Positions 5,909 through 12,389 of a stretch of 29,724 nucleotides of DNA are shown in pieces. The DNA lies in IMG/VR virus record IMGVR_UViG_3300037584_002078, positions 1 through 29,724 of that record; one strand, written 5' to 3'. The notes under the pieces are model-generated. The model did no database searches and was not told the DNA's origin. It saw nothing but the letters and a program-made list of their open reading frames with translations. Each line of letters starts with the position of its first letter. Within the stretch, counting starts at the first letter, position 1. This stretch comes from a virus. A program made the translations under genes and the position numbers.

Positions 5909-6006
5909 CAGAACGGGGATGGCGCAGACATCTGCTTATACTAAGGATTGCACTAGCACTATACATCTCGTTCATTATCAAGATGTTATGGTGGCGATGG
6001 CACTGA
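5905..6006 (+). CDS. Membrane microprotein (33 aa)
   Basis: ATG 5905 overlaps the previous stop by four bases and the frame ends at TGA 6004-6006. A basic start (MTERGWRRH) is followed by a hydrophobic helix (LLILRIALALYISFIIKML) and the aromatic-basic end WWRWH. This looks like a single-pass inner-membrane peptide with an interfacial Trp anchor. It is the third such microprotein in the array and the last gene before the gap at 6007-6113. Confidence 0.5.
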   Translation: MTERGWRRHLLILRIALALYISFIIKMLWWRWH

Positions 6007-6063
6007 TGTGTGGAAAACTTTTTCCGCATATCGTGCTGTCGAATCCTTGATTTTGTCAAAAAT

Positions 6064-6094
6064 AGTTCCGAACTTTCCCCCGATAAATCGGGAA
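6064..6094 (+). promoter_or_regulatory. Inverted repeats upstream of erf
   Basis: The 107-base gap before erf is the AT-richest non-coding stretch of the early region. CCCGAT (6079-6084) pairs with ATCGGG (6087-6092) around two A bases, and the flanks GTTCC and GGAAC are also complementary. GTTCCGAAC just upstream is itself a near-perfect palindrome. These symmetric sequences suit an operator or a short hairpin controlling the replication block. TTG and TAG motifs upstream (6047-6064) are not spaced like the Bacteroidota promoter consensus, so the promoter itself is not assigned. Confidence 0.35.
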
Positions 6095-6113
6095 CAACAC
6101 AATTTAATATCAC

Positions 6114-6746
6114 ATGAATACAATCATTCATAAGCTATCCGACGTGCAGGCACGCCTGAAAGCACCCAAGGGACAATTCAACTCCTTTGGTAAGTACAAG
6201 TACCGCTCGTGCGAGGACATTGTAGAATCTGTAAAACCTCTACTTACTCAACACGGACTGGCTCTCGTGATGAGTGACAGCATTGTCGAGACAGGCGGAC
6301 GTGTATATGTACACTCCACTGTGACGGTCACTGACGGAGAGTCAGAGGTGTCCGCCTCAGGCTTTGCTCGAGAAGAAGAGAACAAGAAGGGGATGGATGG
6401 CTCGCAAGTCACAGGTGCTGCTTCGTCCTATGCGAGGAAGTACGCACTCAATGGTCTGTTCTGCATCGACGATGGCAAGGACAGCGACTCTACCAACACA
6501 CATGGTAAGTACGTGCCACAAGAAAGAATCACTGCACCTCCTGTCAAGGACGGCAAGATTAAGCCACAGGTAGACGATGAGACTATGGACAAGGCTATCG
6601 CCTTCATTCAGAACTCAAAGAATCCACAGCAAGCTTACGCCATGTCCGTGGAGAAGTACACCTTTACTCCTGACCAAGACTCCGAACTACTCGAGACAGT
6701 CAATAAGACCGTCGCAGCTAAAGGCGCAAAGAGTAAGAAGAAGTAA
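6114..6746 (+). CDS. erf: ERF-family single-strand annealing protein
   Basis: Recombinase of the ERF superfamily (type: P22 Erf), which binds single-stranded DNA and anneals complementary strands during phage recombination and genome circularisation. The core is clear: FNSFGKYKYRSCEDIVESVK (about residues 22-41), then ALVMSDSIVETGGRVYVHS, then SQVTGAASSYARKYALNGLF (about 97-116), the hallmark of the family. Residues 125-210 are a linker and a Lys-rich tail (AAKGAKSKKK). Length (210 aa) is normal. The stop overlaps the start of the exonuclease gene by one base, a typical annealase-exonuclease pair. This gene opens the replication block after a regulatory gap. Confidence 0.92.
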   Translation: MNTIIHKLSDVQARLKAPKGQFNSFGKYKYRSCEDIVESVKPLLTQHGLALVMSDSIVETGGRVYVHSTVTVTDGESEVSASGFAREEENKKGMDGSQVTGAASSYARKYALNGLFCIDDGKDSDSTNTHGKYVPQERITAPPVKDGKIKPQVDDETMDKAIAFIQNSKNPQQAYAMSVEKYTFTPDQDSELLETVNKTVAAKGAKSKKK

Positions 6747-7528
6747 TGGAGTTTTCTCTCAAGCTTCAGGAGAAGACAGGCAAGAGTTATCTGTCATACA
6801 GCTCAGTCAAGAATGCGCTCACTGACATGCGTGCATTTGAACTGTACATGGCAGGTAAGCTGAAGAAGGAGTCTCCGGCTCTCACCTTTGGCTCGATGTA
6901 TGACATGATGCTGTTCGAGCCTGACAAAGCTAAGGCTACCTATCAGAAGATAGACCACGACGAAATCATGGAGAAGATGAGCGACAGAGTTAAGGCGCTC
7001 AAGAATCCTAAGAGTTCGTCAGAGTACAAGGCCTCAGTGCAACAGCTCAAGACTGACGCTATCGAAGAAGGCAAGCACCTTGTAGATGAGTCAGAGTGGA
7101 AGACAGCCTTCTTCATGGTGAAGAGACTGATTGACTCAGGCATCAAGGACGAGTACCTCAAGGGTGACTATCAAGTAGAGTTCAACGAGTTCATTGACGA
7201 CATCCCCGTGCGCGGCTTCTTTGATTGCCAAGGCCAGTACTATGTGTCAGACAGCAAGAGCACGAGGTCCATCCCGGGCTTCAGGTACGATGTAAACAAA
7301 TTTTCTTATGACATTCAAGCGTATATCTACACGCAGGTTGCGGGTCTTGATGACTTCTTTTGGGTTGCTCAGGAAAAGACGTACCCGTACCCGGTGGCTG
7401 TCTACAAGGCGAAGGAAGAGACGATTCTGAGAGGCAAGTTCAAGTTTGAACAGGGCGTCGAGAAAATAAAAGATTGGCTTTTCCTTGACAAACCCGTGGT
7501 CAATGACTACATTTACGAAGAAATTTAA
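6746..7528 (+). CDS. RecE/YqaJ-like PD-(D/E)XK exonuclease
   Basis: Probable 5'-3' double-strand DNA exonuclease that makes the single strands used by the adjacent ERF protein. The N-terminal part SYLSYSSVKNALTDM, then ALTFGSMYDMMLFEPD, matches the opening of RecE-like phage nucleases (PDDEXK domain DUF3799 type), although the usual His of the GxxxH position is replaced (MYD). Catalytic elements are visible: VRGFFD with D160, then YYVSDSKST with D169 and K171, and YDIQAYIYT with Gln191. The C-terminus holds an aromatic VAQEKTYPYPVAVY strand. Its start overlaps erf by one base. Confidence 0.82.
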   Translation: MEFSLKLQEKTGKSYLSYSSVKNALTDMRAFELYMAGKLKKESPALTFGSMYDMMLFEPDKAKATYQKIDHDEIMEKMSDRVKALKNPKSSSEYKASVQQLKTDAIEEGKHLVDESEWKTAFFMVKRLIDSGIKDEYLKGDYQVEFNEFIDDIPVRGFFDCQGQYYVSDSKSTRSIPGFRYDVNKFSYDIQAYIYTQVAGLDDFFWVAQEKTYPYPVAVYKAKEETILRGKFKFEQGVEKIKDWLFLDKPVVNDYIYEEI

Positions 7529-7545
7529 TTCAACATTCTATTCAC

Positions 7546-7800
7546 ATGGATAACAAACCAACCACAGACCGCGTGTTCATCGGCGATGTAACACAGGTCA
7601 AATCATCAGCTCGCCTCAAGTTCACCCTTGCCGAGTTGGAAGAGATGAAGAAGTACGCAACAGAGAAAGGCTCAGTCTATGTCTCAGTTGTGTTGACTCC
7701 AGACAAGGAGCGCTTCTCGAAGTCAAATGCTTGGGCATCAGTCTACGACCCACGTGCTGAGTCCGGCAAATCAACGAAGTCTTCGGACGTACCGTTCTAA
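7546..7800 (+). CDS. Small replication-block protein with SSB-like DVPF tail (84 aa)
   Basis: The first part (MDNKPTTDRVFIGDVTQVK) and a helix-rich middle (KFTLAELEEMKKYATEKG, SVYVSVVLTPDKERF) are not recognised. The end, KSSDVPF, closely resembles the C-terminal tip of single-stranded DNA-binding proteins (consensus ending D-I-P-F), which recruits exonucleases, RecO and primase. The protein follows the annealase and exonuclease genes directly. It may be a reduced SSB or an adaptor that borrows the tail; no full OB fold is identified. A G-rich hairpin follows the stop. Confidence 0.65.
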   Translation: MDNKPTTDRVFIGDVTQVKSSARLKFTLAELEEMKKYATEKGSVYVSVVLTPDKERFSKSNAWASVYDPRAESGKSTKSSDVPF

Positions 7801-7824
7801 GGTAAACTGTTTCATGTTGATTAG

Positions 7825-7854
7825 GGGGAGGCGCTTGGGTTAGGCGTCTTCCCC
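7825..7854 (+). terminator. Stable GC-rich hairpin between replication genes
   Basis: GGGGAGGCGC (7825-7834) pairs with GCGTCTTCCCC (7844-7854) with one G-T pair and one bulged T, around the loop TTGGGTTAG. It fills the 64-base gap between two same-strand genes. No T-run follows, so a classic intrinsic terminator is unlikely; partial termination, attenuation or RNA processing are possible. The third copy of TGATTAGG in non-coding DNA (7818-7825) touches its 5' side. Confidence 0.4.
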
Positions 7855-7864
7855 GCTTCATGTC

Positions 7865-8116
7865 ATGAGAGACATTTACTACTACGAGCTCAAGCTTCGC
7901 GTAACCAAAGGCAAAAAGAAATTCACCGAGCACACCAAGATGGACTACGCTGTGACCAGTGCAGAGGAACCTGAAGACATCCTCAAGGGTCACACGTGGG
8001 AAAGGATGTATCGCTCTTACTACGGACCTAGATACGATGGCAAAGTCGAAATCAAAATTGAGGAAATCCTCTCGAAAAAAAGGGTGGGTTCCAAACTACG
8101 TGGTAAAGAGGGGTAG
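7865..8116 (+). CDS. Small basic hypothetical protein (83 aa)
   Basis: Opens MRDIYYYELKLRVTKGKKKF, with alternating hydrophobic and charged residues typical of a beta strand, then EEPEDILKGHTWERMYRSYY and a basic end (KIEEILSKKRVGSKLRGKEG). No motif recognised. Its 3' part overlaps the possible start of the next gene by up to 80 bases. Lies in the replication block directly after the hairpin at 7825-7854. Confidence 0.6.
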   Translation: MRDIYYYELKLRVTKGKKKFTEHTKMDYAVTSAEEPEDILKGHTWERMYRSYYGPRYDGKVEIKIEEILSKKRVGSKLRGKEG

Positions 8117-8462
8117 CCTCGAGGAGTTGACGCAAGCACGCGATGCTTACTACGAAGCTGTCGGCTATGACTTCTTGCCGGACAGCAGGCTGCAGATGAA
8201 CGTCATCCTTCGGGTTGCGTTCGCAGATGCAATGCAACACTACTTCACAATAGTCTCGATTGCTAAGTGTCTTGGCAAGGACCACAGCAGTGTGTGCTAC
8301 TATGTGAAGAACGCTGACTTGTACAGCGAACAGTTCTCCTTCTACAAGATGCTGAGAGAAACAGCAAGCTGCATCTATCACATGGAGGTTGGGAACACAG
8401 CAATGGGTGTAAGACTCAAGAACAACATCAAGCAATATGTCGAAGCATTGGAATCATCGTGA
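8037..8462 (+). CDS. DnaA domain IV-like helix-turn-helix protein (141 aa)
   Basis: The segment IVSIAKCLGKDHSSVCYYVKNA (about residues 73-94) strongly resembles the DNA-binding domain IV of bacterial DnaA, where a GxDHxxV signature helix reads DnaA boxes. No AAA+ ATPase domain is present, so this is a stand-alone origin-box binding protein. It may recruit host initiation proteins to the phage origin or block host initiation. ATG 8037 gives a very basic N-terminus that overlaps the previous gene by 80 bases; GTG or TTG codons near 8098-8127 would reduce the overlap, so the start is uncertain. The end overlaps the next gene by 26 bases. Confidence 0.7.
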   Translation: MAKSKSKLRKSSRKKGWVPNYVVKRGSLEELTQARDAYYEAVGYDFLPDSRLQMNVILRVAFADAMQHYFTIVSIAKCLGKDHSSVCYYVKNADLYSEQFSFYKMLRETASCIYHMEVGNTAMGVRLKNNIKQYVEALESS

Positions 8463-8823
8463 CTTTGTGCGCGAAGTTAGAGGCGTGTGCAATGAACTAA
8501 TGTCACTGCTAACAGAAAAAAACCGGAGGTATGGCAACGCTGCACTAGACCCAGCGCGTATCTTTAGCAAGGCAAGCTCGCACGAGCAGCTGCTAGTTCG
8601 CATTGACGACAAGCTGAACCGCATCAAGAATTGGGGGACAGACGACGTGGATGAGGACACACTGCTAGACCTCATGGGATACTTGATGTTACTACGGATT
8701 AACATGAAACATGACACAAGTGATAACGATATTCGAGGACCTTTACAACAAGAAGCCGCTGTATATCACAGTGGAGACAGCACTGCAACGCATCCAATCT
8801 GGCAAACAGAAACAGAAGATTGA
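8437..8823 (+). CDS. DUF1599-like phage protein (128 aa)
   Basis: The conserved core runs KNRRYGNAALDPARIFSKAS, then LLVRIDDKLNRIKNW and TLLDLMGYLMLLRI (about residues 28-88). It matches a common phage protein that I associate with DUF1599 (also called nucleotide modification associated domain 1); the exact label is from memory. The role is unproven; a nucleotide-related function has been proposed for the family. The last 38 residues overlap the start of the helicase gene by 113 bases in another frame and look like a non-conserved extension. Confidence 0.72.
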   Translation: MSKHWNHRDFVREVRGVCNELMSLLTEKNRRYGNAALDPARIFSKASSHEQLLVRIDDKLNRIKNWGTDDVDEDTLLDLMGYLMLLRINMKHDTSDNDIRGPLQQEAAVYHSGDSTATHPIWQTETED

Positions 8824-10498
8824 GCGAGTCCGCGAGGGCGACAAGGAAGCAAAGAAGCAGTTGCCTGTTGTGCTGTGGAGTGGCAGGTTCAAGGAAAGAA
8901 AGGATGACTCGCTGCAAAAGCACAGCGGCATCATTGTCCTTGACTTCGACCACGTATCAGATGTAGAAGACGCTAAGTCTAAGCTTGCCTTTGACCAACA
9001 TGTGGTTGCATGCTGGACCTCACCGAGTGGTGACGGGGTCAAGGCAATCGTAGAGATTAGCAACCCGGAGAGACATCGAGACCACTTCCGTTCTCTCTGT
9101 GAATACTTTGAAAGAAAGCATGGCCTTGAGGCTGACCCCTCAGGCATCAACGAATCGCGTGCGTGTTTTGAATCGTACGACGACAACATCTGCATCAACT
9201 CTGAGCCCACAAGATTCGGTGGACTCAAATCGGAGCAGCATGCAGAGCCAAACCCTACCGAGGTAAAGGGGCGTACTGACTATGAGAAGCTACAAATCGC
9301 CGCTCAGATGATTCGGTACGCCCCCGATGGGGGCAAACACGCAGCACTTGTGCGTGCCTCATACTTGTTGGGTGGCTTCATCGCTGCAGGTCGGGTCGAA
9401 GAGGACGAGGCCTTTCGTATGCTCGTTCGTGAAATCGAAGCGCGGAATCCTCTCGACCTTGACCAAGCCCGCAAGACAATCATCGACGGGATAGAGCAGG
9501 GTAAGCTTGCACCTATCGGAGAGATTGTCCGAGAGCTTGAGAAGATACGGCACGAGATGCGTGTCAATGACGGCGATATGTCCTTCATCGCATCCGACGA
9601 CACCGACTACGACTGGATTAAGAAGTACGTGACGGGACAGATAGAGCTTGGGCTAGGCACAGAGAACGAGAAGTTCGACGAGTACTTTAGGTTCAAGCGT
9701 GAGTTCCTAATGATTAACGGGCACAGCAACGTGGGTAAGACAACCTTTACGCTGTGGCTGATGGTAGCTGCCTCCATGCTACACGGCTGGAAGTGGTTGG
9801 TCTACAGCGCAGAGAACCCTACATGGGCAAACAAGATGAAGGTCATGCAGTTCTGTATGGACATGCCTATCAAGCGCATGAACCACAAGGAACTTACAAC
9901 AGCACACGATTGGGTCAACAAACACTTTACATTTATTGACAACCACAAGAACTACAGCTACTCCGACATCCTCGTGTTCGCGGAGAAGGTGATGAAGTAC
10001 GAAGGGTTGGACGGTGTGCTCATAGACCCATACAATGCACTGCGCATTGACATGAGCGCACATCGCGGTATCAGTACCCACGAGTACCACTACGAGGCAG
10101 CTAGTGAGTTCCTGACCTTCAGCGTCAAGAATCAGGTTGCCATGTGGGTGAATGCTCACGCCTTCACTGAGGCGCAACGACGCAAGGGCGATGACGGTTT
10201 GCCCACTGCCCCGTACGCTGAGGATACTGAAGGTGGTGGTAAGTTTGTGAACAGAGCCGATGGCTTTATCACATTACACCGCAAGATTCAAGCGCAAGAG
10301 TGGAGTGACCGTCGCACTGTCGAGATGCACGTGAGGAAAGTTCGCATGACAGAGACTGGCGGCCACCCTACTCCCCTTGATTTTCCACTACGATTCGAGT
10401 TCAGTCAAGAGCAATCAGGATTCAACTTTGTGTCACCCGGGCCTAGGTTGTTCCGACCTTTATGTGAATTACTTGTGGGAAAACAGACCAGCATTTGA
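8711..10498 (+). CDS. BT4734/VirE-N-like domain plus RecA-fold helicase (595 aa)
   Basis: Likely the phage replicative primase-helicase. Residues about 45-115 (LPVVLWSGRF, HSGIIVLDFDHV, ACWTSPSGDGVKAIVEI) match the BT4734-like/VirE N-terminal domain common in Bacteroidota mobile elements and linked to primases. Residues 195-265 form a helical unit like a primase C-terminal domain. Residues 330-560 are a RecA-type ATPase: Walker A GHSNVGKTT at 337-345, Walker B GVLIDPYNALR at 435-445, and a motif resembling the sensor strand at AMWVNAHAFTEAQR (477-490). The start matches the family's usual opening, so ATG 8711 is kept despite the 113-base overlap. Primase catalytic metal residues are not evident. 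Confidence 0.85.
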   Translation: MTQVITIFEDLYNKKPLYITVETALQRIQSGKQKQKIERVREGDKEAKKQLPVVLWSGRFKERKDDSLQKHSGIIVLDFDHVSDVEDAKSKLAFDQHVVACWTSPSGDGVKAIVEISNPERHRDHFRSLCEYFERKHGLEADPSGINESRACFESYDDNICINSEPTRFGGLKSEQHAEPNPTEVKGRTDYEKLQIAAQMIRYAPDGGKHAALVRASYLLGGFIAAGRVEEDEAFRMLVREIEARNPLDLDQARKTIIDGIEQGKLAPIGEIVRELEKIRHEMRVNDGDMSFIASDDTDYDWIKKYVTGQIELGLGTENEKFDEYFRFKREFLMINGHSNVGKTTFTLWLMVAASMLHGWKWLVYSAENPTWANKMKVMQFCMDMPIKRMNHKELTTAHDWVNKHFTFIDNHKNYSYSDILVFAEKVMKYEGLDGVLIDPYNALRIDMSAHRGISTHEYHYEAASEFLTFSVKNQVAMWVNAHAFTEAQRRKGDDGLPTAPYAEDTEGGGKFVNRADGFITLHRKIQAQEWSDRRTVEMHVRKVRMTETGGHPTPLDFPLRFEFSQEQSGFNFVSPGPRLFRPLCELLVGKQTSI

Positions 10499-10523
10499 TT
10501 GGCTGTTGACCTAACTTTACACC

Positions 10524-10961
10524 ATGGCACGGCGTAAAAGCATGAACCGTGGTGGCAAGAAACTCAAGTCTGGTCTTGAGGTGTACTGCTATGACAAGTT
10601 GAAAGAAGCTAAGCTCAAGTTCGACTACGAACCTGAGAGCTTTACTCTCGTCGATAGGTTCATCTACCCCGGTATCTATTTCAAGTCGACCAACAGGCGA
10701 CCTGACATGATGGATTACTCAGGGAAGATGGTCAGGAAGATGGAGTACACACCGGACTTTGTGTCTCACGAGCACAAGTTCATCATCGAAACCAAGGGGT
10801 ACCAGCGTACCCAGCACGGGTTCCCACTTAGGTGGAAGCTTTTCTTGAGACAGATGGTTGATACCGGGAATGGCGACTACATGTTGTTCGTGCCAAAGAA
10901 CAGCAAACAAGTAGACAAGGTCATTCAAATCATCAAAGATGAAATTAAGAAAGCTAAGTGA
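10524..10961 (+). CDS. T7 endonuclease I-like Holliday junction resolvase (145 aa)
   Basis: Branched-DNA endonuclease of the PD-(D/E)XK fold that resolves recombination and replication intermediates before packaging. The active-site pattern follows T7 gp3: Glu19 in KSGLEVYCYDKL, Asp78 in YTPDF, then Glu89-x-Lys91 in FIIETKG. The motif FDYEPE after the first helix also matches. The length is close to T7 endonuclease I (149 aa), although an insertion sits between the first Glu and the YTPDF motif. The C-terminus is a Lys-rich helix. Its last 23 bases overlap the next gene. Confidence 0.82.
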   Translation: MARRKSMNRGGKKLKSGLEVYCYDKLKEAKLKFDYEPESFTLVDRFIYPGIYFKSTNRRPDMMDYSGKMVRKMEYTPDFVSHEHKFIIETKGYQRTQHGFPLRWKLFLRQMVDTGNGDYMLFVPKNSKQVDKVIQIIKDEIKKAK

Positions 10962-11151
10962 ACTGTACTCGTTCTCCACGCAGGAGATTCAGAGGCTCAC
11001 AACAGAGCTGTACGAGTCACTGCATGACGATGCAGGCAAGCCCATACACTCTACCGAAGAGATAGCGGAGCTAGTCAAGGACTTCCGCATGAAGGTCAAC
11101 ATTGAGGTGGCAACCATCAAGGACGCCTGCCTTGAATACAACCACTCATGA
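10939..11151 (+). CDS. Small hypothetical protein (70 aa)
   Basis: Overlaps the resolvase gene by 23 bases and the nuclease gene by 4 (ATGA), so it is translationally sandwiched between two nucleases. All-helical and charged (YSFSTQEIQRLTTELYESL, STEEIAELVKDFRMKVNIEV). A degenerate helix-turn-helix is conceivable in the last part, but nothing definite is recognised. Confidence 0.65.
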   Translation: MKLRKLSELYSFSTQEIQRLTTELYESLHDDAGKPIHSTEEIAELVKDFRMKVNIEVATIKDACLEYNHS

Positions 11152-11753
11152 GCAAGAACTTCCTCAAGGACCAAGACCTCGGTGACCTCGGAGAAGAACT
11201 GTGGGCTGCATGGATTAACGCCAAGGGTGGTGATGCCACCATCTCGCAGAACGGTCTAACTGAGAACGGAGAGACTCGCAACTGGGACGTGTATGACAAC
11301 ACTACCGGGGTGTACTATGAGGTCAAGATGGATGTCAAGGCACACTACTGGGCAGAGCGCAGAGGCGAGCCAGTCAATCTGTTCCTAGAATACGAGACAG
11401 TAAAAACCCACAAGCCCTGTGGGATTATGAAGACTGATGCTCAGTACTTGGTGTACATCGTGCGCAACCCGCAGGACCTTCACATCGCATACACCTTTGA
11501 CTTGGAGATGCTGTGCGCTTATCTTTGGGAAGCACACAAGCTCAAAAGATTCCCTGTTCGCAAGCCTGTGATGCACGGAATCGGCAACGTCAATGGCTGG
11601 ACTCCACCACTACATGAACTGGTAAACGACAAGGCTGCTGGCTTTATCAAGCTCTGCATCCTTCCGCTATCACTACTGAACCCATCACATGAAACAAACG
11701 TATCAGAACTGTCGCTGCTTGAGACAGAAAATCGACAGCTTACTTCAGAGTAA
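11148..11753 (+). CDS. PD-(D/E)XK nuclease-like protein (201 aa)
   Basis: The N-terminal half fits a restriction-endonuclease-like fold: helix GDLGEELWAAWINAKGGDA with Glu17, then NWDVYD with Asp47, then YYEVKMD with Glu58-x-Lys60, a complete E-D-ExK set. The following ETVKTHKPCGIMKTDAQYLV and YTFDLEMLCAYL strands also occur in phage nucleases of this kind. The C-terminal 60 residues are unrecognised. A role in DNA processing or host DNA degradation is likely; substrate unknown. Its end overlaps the next gene by 65 bases in another frame. Confidence 0.68.
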   Translation: MSKNFLKDQDLGDLGEELWAAWINAKGGDATISQNGLTENGETRNWDVYDNTTGVYYEVKMDVKAHYWAERRGEPVNLFLEYETVKTHKPCGIMKTDAQYLVYIVRNPQDLHIAYTFDLEMLCAYLWEAHKLKRFPVRKPVMHGIGNVNGWTPPLHELVNDKAAGFIKLCILPLSLLNPSHETNVSELSLLETENRQLTSE

Positions 11754-11889
11754 CTCGTCGTATCAAGCGCACAACATTGGCATAGGAACTACTCCAGAAG
11801 AAAAAGAGGAGGTGAACCGCTACTGTTACGAGCAGTTCATCCTCCCCATTAAAGACTTGGACGAAGGGTTCTTTAAGTCTATCAGCTGA
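11689..11889 (+). CDS. Small hypothetical protein (66 aa)
   Basis: The last plus-strand gene before the strand switch. It starts inside the nuclease gene (65-base overlap) and its TGA stop lies within the palindrome at 11880-11891, sharing 8 bases with the end of the converging minus-strand gene. The sequence MKQTYQNCRCLRQKIDSLL has a CxC pair, and the rest is polar and helical (PEEKEEVNRYCYEQFILPI). No function assigned. Confidence 0.5.
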   Translation: MKQTYQNCRCLRQKIDSLLQSNSSYQAHNIGIGTTPEEKEEVNRYCYEQFILPIKDLDEGFFKSIS

Positions 11890-11891
11890 TA
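11880..11891. promoter_or_regulatory. Palindrome at the convergent gene junction
   Basis: TATCAGCTGATA is a perfect 12-base inverted repeat that contains the stop codons of both converging genes: TGA 11887-11889 on plus and, on minus, TGA read from 11884 to 11882. Its central position between the early and late transcription units could suit a protein-binding site, although too short for an effective bidirectional terminator. Coincidence is possible because two TGA stops overlapping tail to tail form part of the symmetry by themselves. Confidence 0.35.
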
Positions 11892-12385
11892 ACCTTTGCA
11901 CCACCCATGGCCATGCCAACCATGTCCTTTGGGTCACGCATCATCTTCATAGCTCCGCCTCCTTCGTACTCCATCTTGCCGCCCATGCCCATCTTGCTTT
12001 GCTTGTACTCAGCAATCATGGCTTTGGCTTCTGACTCGTCGACTCCTGCCGACTTCATAATCATCTTGACGACTTCCTCTTCTGGTGGCATCTCCTTCAT
12101 GCCGTCGAGCATCTTCATGACAGCGGCTTTCTTCTCCATCATGCCGCCTTCTTGATACTCCATCATACCACCCTTCTCCATATCCTTCTTCTTCATCATG
12201 GCGCCCTCCTCCATCATCATACGGCGCTTCTCCATCATGCCACCACCGGGCATCTTCTGTTCCTCCATCATGCCGCCTTCGGCCATCATTTGCTTTTTCA
12301 TGTGCCCACCACCGGGCATCATCTGCATTTCTTTATCCATCATGCCACCCTGTGCCATCATGGCCTTCTTTTTTCCTTGTTCCAT
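11882..12385 (-). CDS. Methionine-rich repeat protein (167 aa)
   Basis: About a quarter of the residues are Met (42 of 167). The first 85 residues hold about six imperfect repeats built on GGMM or GAMM followed by charged residues, for example GGMMDKEM, GGMMEEQKMPG, GGGMMEKRR, GGMMEYQE. The middle (MPPEEEVVKMIMKSAGVDES) is an ordinary acidic helix pair, and the end (GGGAMKMMRDPKDMVG) returns to Met/Gly. No signal peptide. Met-rich segments can bind Cu(I) or form amphipathic helices at membranes; similar low-complexity proteins occur near phage structural genes, and the role is unknown. It is the last gene of the late operon, preceded by a TATATTTG box. Confidence 0.65.
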   Translation of the reverse strand: MEQGKKKAMMAQGGMMDKEMQMMPGGGHMKKQMMAEGGMMEEQKMPGGGMMEKRRMMMEEGAMMKKKDMEKGGMMEYQEGGMMEKKAAVMKMLDGMKEMPPEEEVVKMIMKSAGVDESEAKAMIAEYKQSKMGMGGKMEYEGGGAMKMMRDPKDMVGMAMGGAKVIS

Positions 12386-12389
12386 ACCG

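Noticed and set aside
1251-7854. Classic intrinsic terminators at the two GC-rich hairpins
   Set aside because: Neither hairpin is followed by a T-run and same-strand genes continue immediately; kept only as low-confidence terminator or processing candidates.
8711-8823. Frameshift joining the DUF1599-like protein and helicase
   Set aside because: Both proteins have complete, correctly placed family starts and cores, so a fusion is not needed; an overlap is simpler.
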